In this document: in pieces, positions 16,521 to 23,523 of the stretch | Numbering within the stretch: position 1 is the stretch's first letter | How the letters are laid out: the number at the start of each line of letters is the position of its first letter | Translations under genes and position numbers: made by a program | Origin: Deltaproteobacteria bacterium | GTDB lineage: Bacteria; Desulfobacterota; Binatia; DP-6 | Reading direction: 5' to 3' | Assembly (NCBI GenBank): GCA_005879205.1 | Contig: VBLD01000086.1 | Location: 1 to 33,020 of the forward strand | DNA length: 33,020 nucleotides | The notes under the pieces: generated by a model | What the model was told of the DNA's origin: nothing | The model's database searches: none | What the model saw: only the letters and a program-made list of their open reading frames with translations

Positions 16521-17333
16521 TTAGGTATGGAGCCCGCCGTTCGGACTCACGACCTGCCCGGTGACGAAGCTCGCCTCGTCAGAAGCGAGGAAGACCGCCA
16601 CCGCCGCGATCTCATCGGCCGTCCCGACGCGGCCGAGCGGCGTGCGGAGCGTCGTCATCTGGCGCAGGAAAGGCGGGATGTCGGCCGTCATCGGCGTGTC
16701 GATGAAGCCGGGAGCGATCGCGTTCACCCGGATGTTGCCCGAACCCGCCTCCATCGCCACCGACTTCGTGAAGCCGATGATGCCCGCCTTCGCGGCTCCG
16801 TAGTGAGCGAGGCCCGGGATGCCGGCGAGCCCCGCGACCGACGCCATGTTGACGATCACGCCCGAGTTCTTCTGTTCCATGATGCGCAGGGCGGCTCGCG
16901 TGCAGTAGAAGGTGCCGAACAGATGTATCTCGACCATCCGCCGCCACTCCGCATCGTCCATGCGACTGGTCACGCCGAGCGAGCGGCGCGCGCCGGCGAT
17001 CACCTCGCCCGCGACGCTCAGGAGGTGGCTCTGGAGCGCCGGGGAGAGCTGGCCGATGCCGGCGTTGTTGGAGAGGACGTCGACCGTCCCCCAGTCGGCG
17101 GTGACGCGCGTGAACAGCGCCTCGACCTCCGCGCTGTCCGCGACGTCGGTTCGGTGCGCGCGGGCGGTACCGCCGCCCGCCGCGATCGTCCGCGCCACCT
17201 GCTCGGCACCCTCCCCGTTCAGGTCGACCACCGCGACGCGAGCGCCCTCGCCGGCGAACCGCTCGGCGATCGCGCGCCCGATGCCGGAGGCACCGCCCGT
17301 GACCACCGCCACCCGTCCCCTGAGCCTGTCCAT
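16521..17333 (-). CDS. Short-chain dehydrogenase/reductase (SDR)
   Basis: This 270-residue classical SDR starts at MDRLRGRVAVVTGG. The nucleotide motif TGGASGIG is at 12-19, DLN follows strand 2 (Asp37, favouring NAD), NNAG is at 89-92, and the catalytic triad is Ser165, Tyr178 and Lys182. The C-terminus has the typical NAIAPGFIDTPM and FVTGQVVSPNGG blocks. Between NNAG and the alpha-E helix it carries about 24 extra residues (about 95-125) compared with FabG-type enzymes. This may be a lid or an interface loop. ATG at 17333 is preceded by GAGGAG at SD distance. The frame stays open to 17417, but the extension is Arg/Pro-rich. It begins the operon with the SBP-like lipoprotein and the GNAT gene. 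The substrate is unknown. Confidence 0.88.
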   Translation of the reverse strand: MDRLRGRVAVVTGGASGIGRAIAERFAGEGARVAVVDLNGEGAEQVARTIAAGGGTARAHRTDVADSAEVEALFTRVTADWGTVDVLSNNAGIGQLSPALQSHLLSVAGEVIAGARRSLGVTSRMDDAEWRRMVEIHLFGTFYCTRAALRIMEQKNSGVIVNMASVAGLAGIPGLAHYGAAKAGIIGFTKSVAMEAGSGNIRVNAIAPGFIDTPMTADIPPFLRQMTTLRTPLGRVGTADEIAAVAVFLASDEASFVTGQVVSPNGGLHT

Positions 17334-17455
17334 GGCAGGCTCCTCTACAAGGGACGGCTCGCCATGTCCACGCCCGGCGGGGCGACTCGCTCCGCTCGGG
17401 CGACCCTGGCGCTCCACTCACTCGCCGGCCACCGCACTGCTTTAGTTAGCTAGAG

Positions 17456-18661
17456 ATGCGCCCCGAGACGGAGCTCGACGCCGGACACCGCCGCCTGCTC
17501 GGCCTCCTCGGCCTCGCCATCTTCTTCGAGGGCTACGGGCGCTCGATCGTGAGCGTCACGCTGCGGCCGATCGGGCAGGACCTCGGCGTGCCGGCACCCG
17601 AGCTCTCCTATGCGCTCGCGATCATCAGCGCAGGCGCGCTCGGCGTGCTCGTCCTCGGTCACCTGACCGACCGCTTCGGGCGCCGTCGGCTCCTGCTCGG
17701 CTGCGTCCTCCTCTACTCGCTGCTCGGCGCCGCGACGGCCACGGCCCGCACGCTGCCCGCGCTGGTGGTGTGGCAGGCAGCGGCGCGCATGTTCCAGGAG
17801 GGCGCCCTCTCCGCGGCCGTGGTCATCGCGGTCGAGGAGACGCCGGCGCTCCGGCGGGGCCTCGCGCAGGGCGTCCTCGGCGTCGCCAACTCGATCGGCT
17901 CGGGACTCGGGGCCTTCCTGCTCGGGTTCATCGGGCTCTTTCCCGGCGGCTGGCGCGGCCTCTGTCTGGTGAGCCTGTTGCCGGTCGGGCTCATTCCCTT
18001 TCTCCGGGGCGCGATCCCCGAGAGCCGCCGCTGGACCCTGCGCGCACCCCGCAGCCGGCAACTCCTGCCCCGCGCCTACCGGGGCCGCATGCTCGCCGGC
18101 CTGGCCGTCTTCTTTCTCGGCATGAGCTACGACGTCGCCGGCTTCGCCTTCACCGCGTTCTGGCCGATGAGCCGGCACGGGTGGTCCGCGGCCCGGACCA
18201 GCGCGCTGATCGTCGTCGCCGGCGGTGCGGGACTCCCCGGCTTCTGGTTCGGCGGCCGCCTCACCGACCGGGTGGGCCGTCGGCGCTCGGCCGCCCTCTT
18301 TCTCGTGGGGCTGGCGGCGGCCGAGGCCGTCTTCTTCCTCGGCGGGCCTGGCGCGCTCTGGCCGAGCTTCACCGCCATGGTGTTCTGCCAGGCCGGCAAG
18401 ACGACCGTCCTCCGCTCGTGGGCCCCGGAGCTCTTTCCGACGAGCCTGCGCGGGACGGCGTCGTCGCAGCTCGCCGCCGGAGGAGTGCTCGGTTCGATGG
18501 CGGGGCTCGCGGCGGCCGGAGCCCTCGGAGCAGCCCTCGCCGACATCGGCCTCGGGATCACGCTGGTCGCGAGCGCGGGCCTCGTCGCCGCCGTCCTGGC
18601 CTACTGCCTGCCGGAGACCGGCGGGCTCGAGCTCGAGACCGCCTCTCCCGAGGTACCGTGA
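17456..18661 (+). CDS. MFS transporter
   Basis: This is a 401-residue inner-membrane protein with about 12 hydrophobic segments. Motif A after TM2 is GHLTDRFGRRRLLL and its counterpart in the second half is GGRLTDRVGRRRSA, which is the diagnostic MFS arrangement. TM4/5 carry RMFQEGALSAAVVIAVEE and the end of the N-domain has PESRRW. This last motif is typical of sugar-porter and aromatic-acid (AAHS) like transporters, which have PESxRW/PESPRW after TM6. A second PE-G-like end (CLPETGG) closes TM12. The cargo is unknown. The ATG directly follows a TAGTTA that could be a -10 (7 nt away), but no matching -35 is visible. It is divergent from the SDR operon. Confidence 0.9.
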   Translation: MRPETELDAGHRRLLGLLGLAIFFEGYGRSIVSVTLRPIGQDLGVPAPELSYALAIISAGALGVLVLGHLTDRFGRRRLLLGCVLLYSLLGAATATARTLPALVVWQAAARMFQEGALSAAVVIAVEETPALRRGLAQGVLGVANSIGSGLGAFLLGFIGLFPGGWRGLCLVSLLPVGLIPFLRGAIPESRRWTLRAPRSRQLLPRAYRGRMLAGLAVFFLGMSYDVAGFAFTAFWPMSRHGWSAARTSALIVVAGGAGLPGFWFGGRLTDRVGRRRSAALFLVGLAAAEAVFFLGGPGALWPSFTAMVFCQAGKTTVLRSWAPELFPTSLRGTASSQLAAGGVLGSMAGLAAAGALGAALADIGLGITLVASAGLVAAVLAYCLPETGGLELETASPEVP

Positions 18662-18664
18662 GCG

Positions 18665-20179
18665 CTACCCGCCGAGCGCGGCGAGAAGCCCGGGCACGTC
18701 GGGAGATCCCCAGCCCGTGGTGAGGTCGTAGCCGCGATGCGCCCTGAAGCCGGGCCGTACCGCCGCGCCCCGGCGCACCGCGGTCGTGCCGTCCACCACG
18801 TCGTGAAAGACCCGCGGGCCGCCGTACCCCTGCTGCCGCCCGAGGCGATAGAGGGTGGGGTTCAGGAGCCCGAGCGGCCGACCTCGCGCCTCGCCGAGGA
18901 GCGCCACCACGCCGGCCCAGGCGGGCGCCGCGGCGCTCGTCCCACCGATGCAGCACACGACGCGCGAGCCCACGCCGATCGGGTAGTCGTCCGCCGGGGC
19001 CGCCACGTCGGGCACGGCGCGACCGACTCCTCTCCGCTGGTAGAAGGGCCGCGGGAAGAAGTTCGCGCGGCCGCCGCCGCTGGCCGTCGAGCCGGTGTTC
19101 CAGGCGCGCTCGCTCCCGTAGCCGACGGCATCGCCGGCGTCGTCGCGCAACGGCTGGACCTCCGTGCCGCCGACGGCCGTCACGTGCGGTGAGGCGGCCA
19201 GCACGTCGACCTCGCGCCGTCCGCAGCTGAAGGCTCCGGTATCGCCGGACGCCACCAGCACCGTCTGACCCTGGGCGGCGGCCTGCCGGAAGATGACGTC
19301 CGCGGCGCGGGCGAGCCGCTGCAGCACGGCGTGCGAGCTGCACACCGCCAGCGAGATGCTGACGACCGGCGCGGGGTTGACGTTGACCTGCCGGGCGAGA
19401 ATGAGGAAGAGGTCCGTCCCGCGTACCACCTCGATCTCCGCCGCCGGCGCCACCGCACCTGCCCAGGTGGCGTCGAGTGTCGCCTCGGTCCGGAACGGCC
19501 CCTGCCCGAGGCCGGGATCCTGGCCCGCCACGACGTCGCGCAGCGTCGTGGGCGGCAGGCCGAAAAAGGCGCGAAAGTTCGCCACCGCGTCCCCGTCTGC
19601 CTCACCGATGGCCGGAATGCTGATCCGCTGGCCGGCACCGGTGAGCGGGGCGACGGAAGGCGCATCGAGGCCGTAGATGCGCCGGAAGTCCGCGGGCGAG
19701 ATGTAGAACCGATTTCCCGGGGTGCGTGCTGCAGGGCGCACCGTGATCCGCGGAGCCGTACGGGCACCCTCGAGGCCGAGCACGTCGAGCGCACCGAGCT
19801 CCGCGGGCGGTCGCGGCGGACGCGAGCTCCGGAACCGGCCGTGCGCCCAGCCGAGGCGCACGCCGAAGGCCGCCTCCACCGCCGCGGGCGGCCCGTCGAA
19901 CTGGATCAGCGTGCGGTCTGCGAAGCGATGGCGCACCCGCAGGCCCTGCGCGCGGAGCCAGGCCGACGTGCGTCGGACCGACCGCGGGGATGCCCCGAAA
20001 CGCCGTCCGAATTCGTGCGGATCGACCCAGCGACGGTGGGGCCGGGTGATGAAGTGCTCGAGCCCGAGCGGGTTTCGGCCGTGAAGAACGAGCATCAGCG
20101 GCTGGGTGCGCTCCTGCGCACCGGCGACGCCGACGAGCAGGGACACGAATACCAGGGCAAGCAGTCCCACGCGGCGCAT
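18665..20179 (-). CDS. Sedolisin/kumamolisin-type serine-carboxyl protease (S53)
   Basis: This exported peptidase precursor has 504 residues. Its signal peptide is MRRVGLLALVFVSLLVGVAGA (1-21). The activation prosegment (about 25-155) contains HEFGRRFGASPRSV and VEAAFGVRLG, as in Pro-kumamolisin. In the mature enzyme the acidic pair is Glu232/Asp236 (EATLDATWAG), the oxyanion Asp is Asp313 (SGDTGAFSC) and the nucleophile is Ser415 (GGTSAAAPAWAG). The C-terminal calcium site is recognisable in HDVVDGTT (459-466) and GYDLTTGWGSPDV. All four catalytic residues are present, so it should be an active acid protease. The family is usually secreted and self-processing. The start is fixed by a promoter 7 nt upstream; the longer open frame to 20314 is not coding. 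Confidence 0.92.
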   Translation of the reverse strand: MRRVGLLALVFVSLLVGVAGAQERTQPLMLVLHGRNPLGLEHFITRPHRRWVDPHEFGRRFGASPRSVRRTSAWLRAQGLRVRHRFADRTLIQFDGPPAAVEAAFGVRLGWAHGRFRSSRPPRPPAELGALDVLGLEGARTAPRITVRPAARTPGNRFYISPADFRRIYGLDAPSVAPLTGAGQRISIPAIGEADGDAVANFRAFFGLPPTTLRDVVAGQDPGLGQGPFRTEATLDATWAGAVAPAAEIEVVRGTDLFLILARQVNVNPAPVVSISLAVCSSHAVLQRLARAADVIFRQAAAQGQTVLVASGDTGAFSCGRREVDVLAASPHVTAVGGTEVQPLRDDAGDAVGYGSERAWNTGSTASGGGRANFFPRPFYQRRGVGRAVPDVAAPADDYPIGVGSRVVCCIGGTSAAAPAWAGVVALLGEARGRPLGLLNPTLYRLGRQQGYGGPRVFHDVVDGTTAVRRGAAVRPGFRAHRGYDLTTGWGSPDVPGLLAALGG

Positions 20180-20186
20180 CCGGCGG

Positions 20187-20215
20187 ATAGTACGCGCGGT
20201 CGCCGGTCGCGCCAA
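20187..20215 (-). promoter_or_regulatory. Promoter of the sedolisin gene
   Basis: Minus-strand TTGGCG (20215-20210), a 17-bp spacer and TACTAT (20192-20187) end 7 nt before the ATG at 20179. Confidence 0.55.
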
Positions 20216-20282
20216 GACAAAAGTGGCCCCTTCCGCCCGGGAAAACCCCGAGCGCTCGGTGCGGAAAACCCGCTGTCCCGCC

Positions 20283-22133
20283 TCAGGCGCCCGCGGGCAT
20301 CCCCAGCCGCACACCCTCGGCGCTCACGATCCCGCCGCCCAGGTAGTGGCCGCGAGCCTCCTCGTCGGTGAGGACTTCGCGACGCGCTCCCGGCAACCGC
20401 CGCTGCCAGATGCCACCCAGCATCGGGTGACGGCCCGCGCGATAGCTGTAGTAGTAGTAGGCCCGCTGTCGCCACATCGCCGAGCGGGCCTCTCGGCCGA
20501 GGCCCGGCACCCGGTGCAGCGTGAGGAGCGAGCGCAGCGTGTTCCGGCCCGAATAGAAGGTGAGATACGCGTCCCGGTATGCCTGCACGACCTCGGCCGT
20601 CGTCATGCGCGGGTGGTGCGAGACCATGTGCTGCGAGTCGTAGTTGTTGAAGTCCCAGTCGAGGATCGTGCCGTCGCGCACCGCACGGTCGTGGTCCTCG
20701 GTGCCCGGCAGCGGCGTGACGACGAAGAACGAAGCCAGGTCGACGCCCACCTCGAGCAGCCACTCGGCGGACTGCCGCCCGCACTCGGGCCCGTCGAAGG
20801 GAAACCCGATCATGTAGCCGCAGTGGACCGCCACGCCGTGACGGTGCCAGTTGTGGACGACCCGCCGGTACTTCTCCTTGACGGCGGCGAGCGCCCCGTC
20901 CGCCGCCTCGTCCTTACGGCGCCGGTGCTCCTTCTCGAGGTTCTGGACCTTCGTCGTGGCCAGCAGGTTCTGCGGGTTGAAGGTCTCGAAGCCGACGAAC
21001 GCCGAGTAGCAGCCCGCCGCGGCGGAGAGCTCGAGGAACCGCTCGCACTTCCGGCGCTGTGACGACGGCGATTCGCCGGGCCCGAGCGCGCCGAAGGCAG
21101 CCGCCTCGGCGTCCACCTGCATCATGAAGGTGAGCTCGTGCCCGTCGCGGCGGTACGCGGCCATGCCTTCGAGGATGGGCTCCCAGGTGGGGCTCCGGAA
21201 GAAGTCGTCGTCGACGATGAAGAGCGAGCGGATGCCGTGGTGATCGCCGGCGTCGCGAATCCAGCGTACCACCGCCTCGGGATCGCGGGCCCGCATCGTT
21301 CGCCCCATGACGTTCTTCACGCTGCAGTAGGAGCAGGTGAAGGGACAGCCGCGCGACGTGTCGAGCGTCGTCATGTTGGACGACGCGAAGCGGTGGAGGT
21401 AAGGGTCGCTGATCGCCGGGAGCTGCGCGCCGGTGATCACCGGCACGGTGATCTCTCCGGAGCCGGTCTTGGCACGGATGCCGTCGGTGACGCTGTAGCT
21501 CGGCCGCAGCTCGCCCCGGAGATAGTCGTCGAGCAGCTCGCACCAGATCGTCTCGGCCTCGCCGACGACCGTCGTGATGCCGCAGTCCTCGAGGAACACA
21601 CGGGTCTCGGGATGGCCGCTCACGTGGAAGCCGCCGAACAGCACCGGGAACCCGGCGCGGCGGAACTGAAACGCGAGGTCCCGCCCGCGCGGGTACTGGT
21701 TGGTCTGCACGCCGGCGAGACCGACGACGACTTCGACCCCGTCCTCGAGCGCCTTCTCCTGGATGGCGCGGATGGTGGCGGGAAGAATCGGGCCATCCAC
21801 CTGCTCGTCCCAGATGACCGTTTCGAGGTAGACGCCCTGATCGCGGCGCAGCTGGTTGTAGGTGTCGTTGAGAGCCGCCAGGACCGTGAGCGTGTTGTTC
21901 GGCAGCACGCCCTTCCAGAACCACTGCACCCACCCCGCGTCGTCGTACTTCGACGGCTTGATGAAATACACGCGGAGCGTTCGGCAGACGATCGCATCGG
22001 GGCGGAGCGGCACCGCAGTCGGAAGGGCATCGGCCACGGCCCCGAGCTCGCCTGCGGCGCTCGCGGCACGGCGAAAGACGACCCAGACAAAGACGGCGAC
22101 GGCGCCGCCAAAGGCGGCCACGAGCACGGACAT
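20283..22133 (-). CDS. Membrane-anchored radical SAM protein with B12-binding-like domain
   Basis: This 616-residue protein begins with one hydrophobic segment (LVAAFGGAVAVFVWVVF, about 4-20) followed by Arg-Arg, which suggests an inner-membrane anchor with the rest in the cytoplasm. Residues about 75-215 form a Rossmann-like domain (VEVVVGLAGVQTNQYPRG, then PVLFGGFHVSGHPE) of the cobalamin-binding class. However, the DxHxxG motif is absent. The radical SAM core starts at about 255 with Cys263, Cys267 and Cys270 (CPFTCSYC). A long C-terminal region follows, rich in Tyr/Arg near its end (RAYYYYSYR). The architecture resembles BchE/HpnJ-type and other class B-like enzymes. The reaction cannot be named. 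Start 22133 has AAGGAGG 6 nt upstream, a much better site than the frame's first ATG at 22199. Confidence 0.85.
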   Translation of the reverse strand: MSVLVAAFGGAVAVFVWVVFRRAASAAGELGAVADALPTAVPLRPDAIVCRTLRVYFIKPSKYDDAGWVQWFWKGVLPNNTLTVLAALNDTYNQLRRDQGVYLETVIWDEQVDGPILPATIRAIQEKALEDGVEVVVGLAGVQTNQYPRGRDLAFQFRRAGFPVLFGGFHVSGHPETRVFLEDCGITTVVGEAETIWCELLDDYLRGELRPSYSVTDGIRAKTGSGEITVPVITGAQLPAISDPYLHRFASSNMTTLDTSRGCPFTCSYCSVKNVMGRTMRARDPEAVVRWIRDAGDHHGIRSLFIVDDDFFRSPTWEPILEGMAAYRRDGHELTFMMQVDAEAAAFGALGPGESPSSQRRKCERFLELSAAAGCYSAFVGFETFNPQNLLATTKVQNLEKEHRRRKDEAADGALAAVKEKYRRVVHNWHRHGVAVHCGYMIGFPFDGPECGRQSAEWLLEVGVDLASFFVVTPLPGTEDHDRAVRDGTILDWDFNNYDSQHMVSHHPRMTTAEVVQAYRDAYLTFYSGRNTLRSLLTLHRVPGLGREARSAMWRQRAYYYYSYRAGRHPMLGGIWQRRLPGARREVLTDEEARGHYLGGGIVSAEGVRLGMPAGA

Positions 22134-22149
22134 GGGAGGCCTCCTTGCG

Positions 22150-22162
22150 TTGCGAGACGCAA
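22150..22162. promoter_or_regulatory. Dyad in the leader of the radical SAM gene
   Basis: TTGCG (22150-22154), AGA, CGCAA (22158-22162) is a perfect 5+3+5 dyad. It lies in the transcribed leader about 16 nt before the ATG and just upstream of the Shine-Dalgarno. It may be an operator or a small hairpin affecting ribosome access. Confidence 0.3.
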
Positions 22163-22177
22163 TGACGCGACGCGGGT

Positions 22178-22207
22178 CTTGTAGCGAGGCTTTGCGCACG
22201 GTGTCAA
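22178..22207 (-). promoter_or_regulatory. Promoter of the radical SAM gene (with leader)
   Basis: Minus-strand TTGACA (22207-22202, consensus), an 18-bp spacer and TACAAG (22183-22178) lie 44 nt before the ATG. Unlike the other promoters here, this gives a 5' leader of nearly 40 nt carrying a real Shine-Dalgarno (AAGGAGG). Confidence 0.6.
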
Positions 22208-22438
22208 TGCCTCGCTCGACCTCTACCGCGCTGCAGCACGAGACGTCAGCAGATAGAAAATCAAACTAGCGGCTTTGCGCCCCGGGCGCTTTGCCCCTGC
22301 ACAGATCTGCACGCGACCGAAACATTCTCGGCGCGTCGCCCTCCGGTATCGTCGCCGGCCCAACGGCGTGATCAGCACCCCGCGCTGGCACGCTTTAAGC
22401 ACCCTTACCCCGGCGACCTTCGCATCGTTCGAGGCGCC
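22208..22438. other. Intergenic region upstream of the TIR-like gene
   Basis: No credible gene is seen on either strand. It contains a locally AT-richer stretch near 22253-22268. A CATCGT at 22423-22428, 10 nt before the TIR gene's ATG, could be a -10, but I found no TTG-type -35 at the right distance. Confidence 0.5.
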
Positions 22439-23263
22439 ATGCCCGCGCTGTCACCGCCGTTTCGTGCGCATCTGACGAGACCTCGAGTCCACGCGATCCT
22501 CGTCCTGGATCAGATCCGGCAGGGCCACCGGCTCGTCGGGCAGCTCACGCGCCAGGACGAGCTGCACGGCGCGGAGGACGAGTACTACGCCTGGCACGAC
22601 TACAACCAGCATCTGCTGGGGCTCCTGCTCTCCCGGCGCGACGTCCTCCAGACCTATCTTCGCGCGGCCGTCCGGCCGACGCCGCCGCGAGGTCCGACGG
22701 GCGGAGGCGGACTCCTCGACGGTCTGAGGACGGAGATCCGGGCGCTCGAGTCGGTCGCCGAGCGTCTGGGCGTTGCTCCGCTCCTGCTCGGCTCGGAGCC
22801 CGCCGGGGCACCAGCACCGCGCACGACGGTGTTGCTCGTCCACGGGCGGAACGTGGCGGTCAAGGAGACGGTGGCGCGCTTCCTCATGCGGCTCGGCCTC
22901 GAGCCGATCCTGCTCGACGAGGAGGCGGCTCACGGCCGGACGCTCATGGAGAAGCTCGAAGCGTATTCCCGCGTGTCCTTTGCCGTCGTCCTGCTCACCG
23001 CCGACGACCTCGGCGCGCTCGTCTCGGAACGTCGAAGCCTCCGACCGCGCGCTCGTCAGAACGTGATCTTCGAGCTCGGCTTCTCGTTCGCCAACCTCAC
23101 GCGGCGTCGGGTGTGCGCGCTCTACGAAGAGGGAGTCGAGCTGCCCTCCGACGTGCACGGCGTCGAGTACCAGCTCTTGGACGCCGCCGGCGTCTGGAAG
23201 TCGCGCCTCGCCCGCGAGCTGCACGCCGCCGGCTTGGAGTTCGACCCGATGAAGGTGCTCTGA
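22439..23263 (+). CDS. CAP12/Pycsar-type TIR-like domain protein
   Basis: This 274-residue protein has two parts. Residues 1-120 are a helical N-terminal region (LVLDQIRQGHRLVGQL, DYNQHLLGLLLSRRDVLQTYL). Residues about 128-270 match the predicted nucleotide-binding TIR-like family (PF10137, renamed CAP12/Pycsar effector TIR). The motifs are TVLLVHGRN (130-138), LGLEPILLDEEAAHGRTLMEKLE (152-174), FAVVLLTADDLG (181-192), RARQNVIFELGFSF (204-217) and VELPSDVHGVEYQLLD (233-248). The Glu residues of MEKLE are candidates for the NAD-cleaving residue of this fold. Family members act in anti-phage abortive infection when a cyclic nucleotide activates them. No cyclase, SAVED, STING or other sensor gene is adjacent, so this is an orphan effector-like gene. 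The N-terminal domain may sense something else. Confidence 0.85.
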   Translation: MPALSPPFRAHLTRPRVHAILVLDQIRQGHRLVGQLTRQDELHGAEDEYYAWHDYNQHLLGLLLSRRDVLQTYLRAAVRPTPPRGPTGGGGLLDGLRTEIRALESVAERLGVAPLLLGSEPAGAPAPRTTVLLVHGRNVAVKETVARFLMRLGLEPILLDEEAAHGRTLMEKLEAYSRVSFAVVLLTADDLGALVSERRSLRPRARQNVIFELGFSFANLTRRRVCALYEEGVELPSDVHGVEYQLLDAAGVWKSRLARELHAAGLEFDPMKVL

Positions 23264-23273
23264 CGGGCGGGCC

Positions 23274-23310
23274 GGCGGGAAGGGGCGCCCCCGCGGCGCC
23301 CCTTCCCGCC
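23274..23310. terminator. Perfect 16-bp hairpin between convergent genes
   Basis: GGCGGGAAGGGGCGCC (23274-23289), a 5-nt loop and its exact complement (23295-23310) begin 10 nt after the TIR gene stop. This is the strongest stem in the window. It probably ends or protects the TIR transcript and may also block read-through from ptsP, although no T-run follows. Confidence 0.6.
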
Positions 23311-23523
23311 CCGCACGCCGGTGGCGCATCGAGCGCCGAGACGGCCGGCGGCGTGTACCGCGGCGCCCTCGCGGGAGCGGGGACGCCGGATCGGCGACCT
23401 CCGCAGCCTCCGCGCGCGCCTGCAGATTCGGGGGGACGCCTCAAGTCCGAGGCGCGCGTGAGGCGAGGACCGGGAGCCGAGCCGGCGTCCCCGCTCCTGC
23501 GCACCGACGCCGCGATAACACGC
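23311..23523. other. Intergenic GC-rich stretch between tir-like and ptsP stops
   Basis: No gene is supported. It contains CGAGGACCGGGAGCCG (23464-23479), a 16-mer found inverted at 31788-31803 in another intergenic region. It may be part of a dispersed intergenic repeat. Confidence 0.4.

Noticed and set aside
17443..17448. TAGTTA as -10 of the MFS gene
   Set aside because: The distance to ATG fits (7 nt), but no TTG-type -35 lies 16-18 bp upstream, so it is not listed as a promoter.
16314..17453. Plus-strand frame of 379 codons
   Set aside because: It is antisense to the SDR and lipoprotein genes and has shadow composition (Arg, Asp, Ala, His rich).
22134..22199. Start of the radical SAM gene at ATG 22199
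   Set aside because: The extra 22 residues lie within the transcribed leader predicted by the TTGACA-18-TACAAG promoter, and ATG 22133 has an AAGGAGG site.
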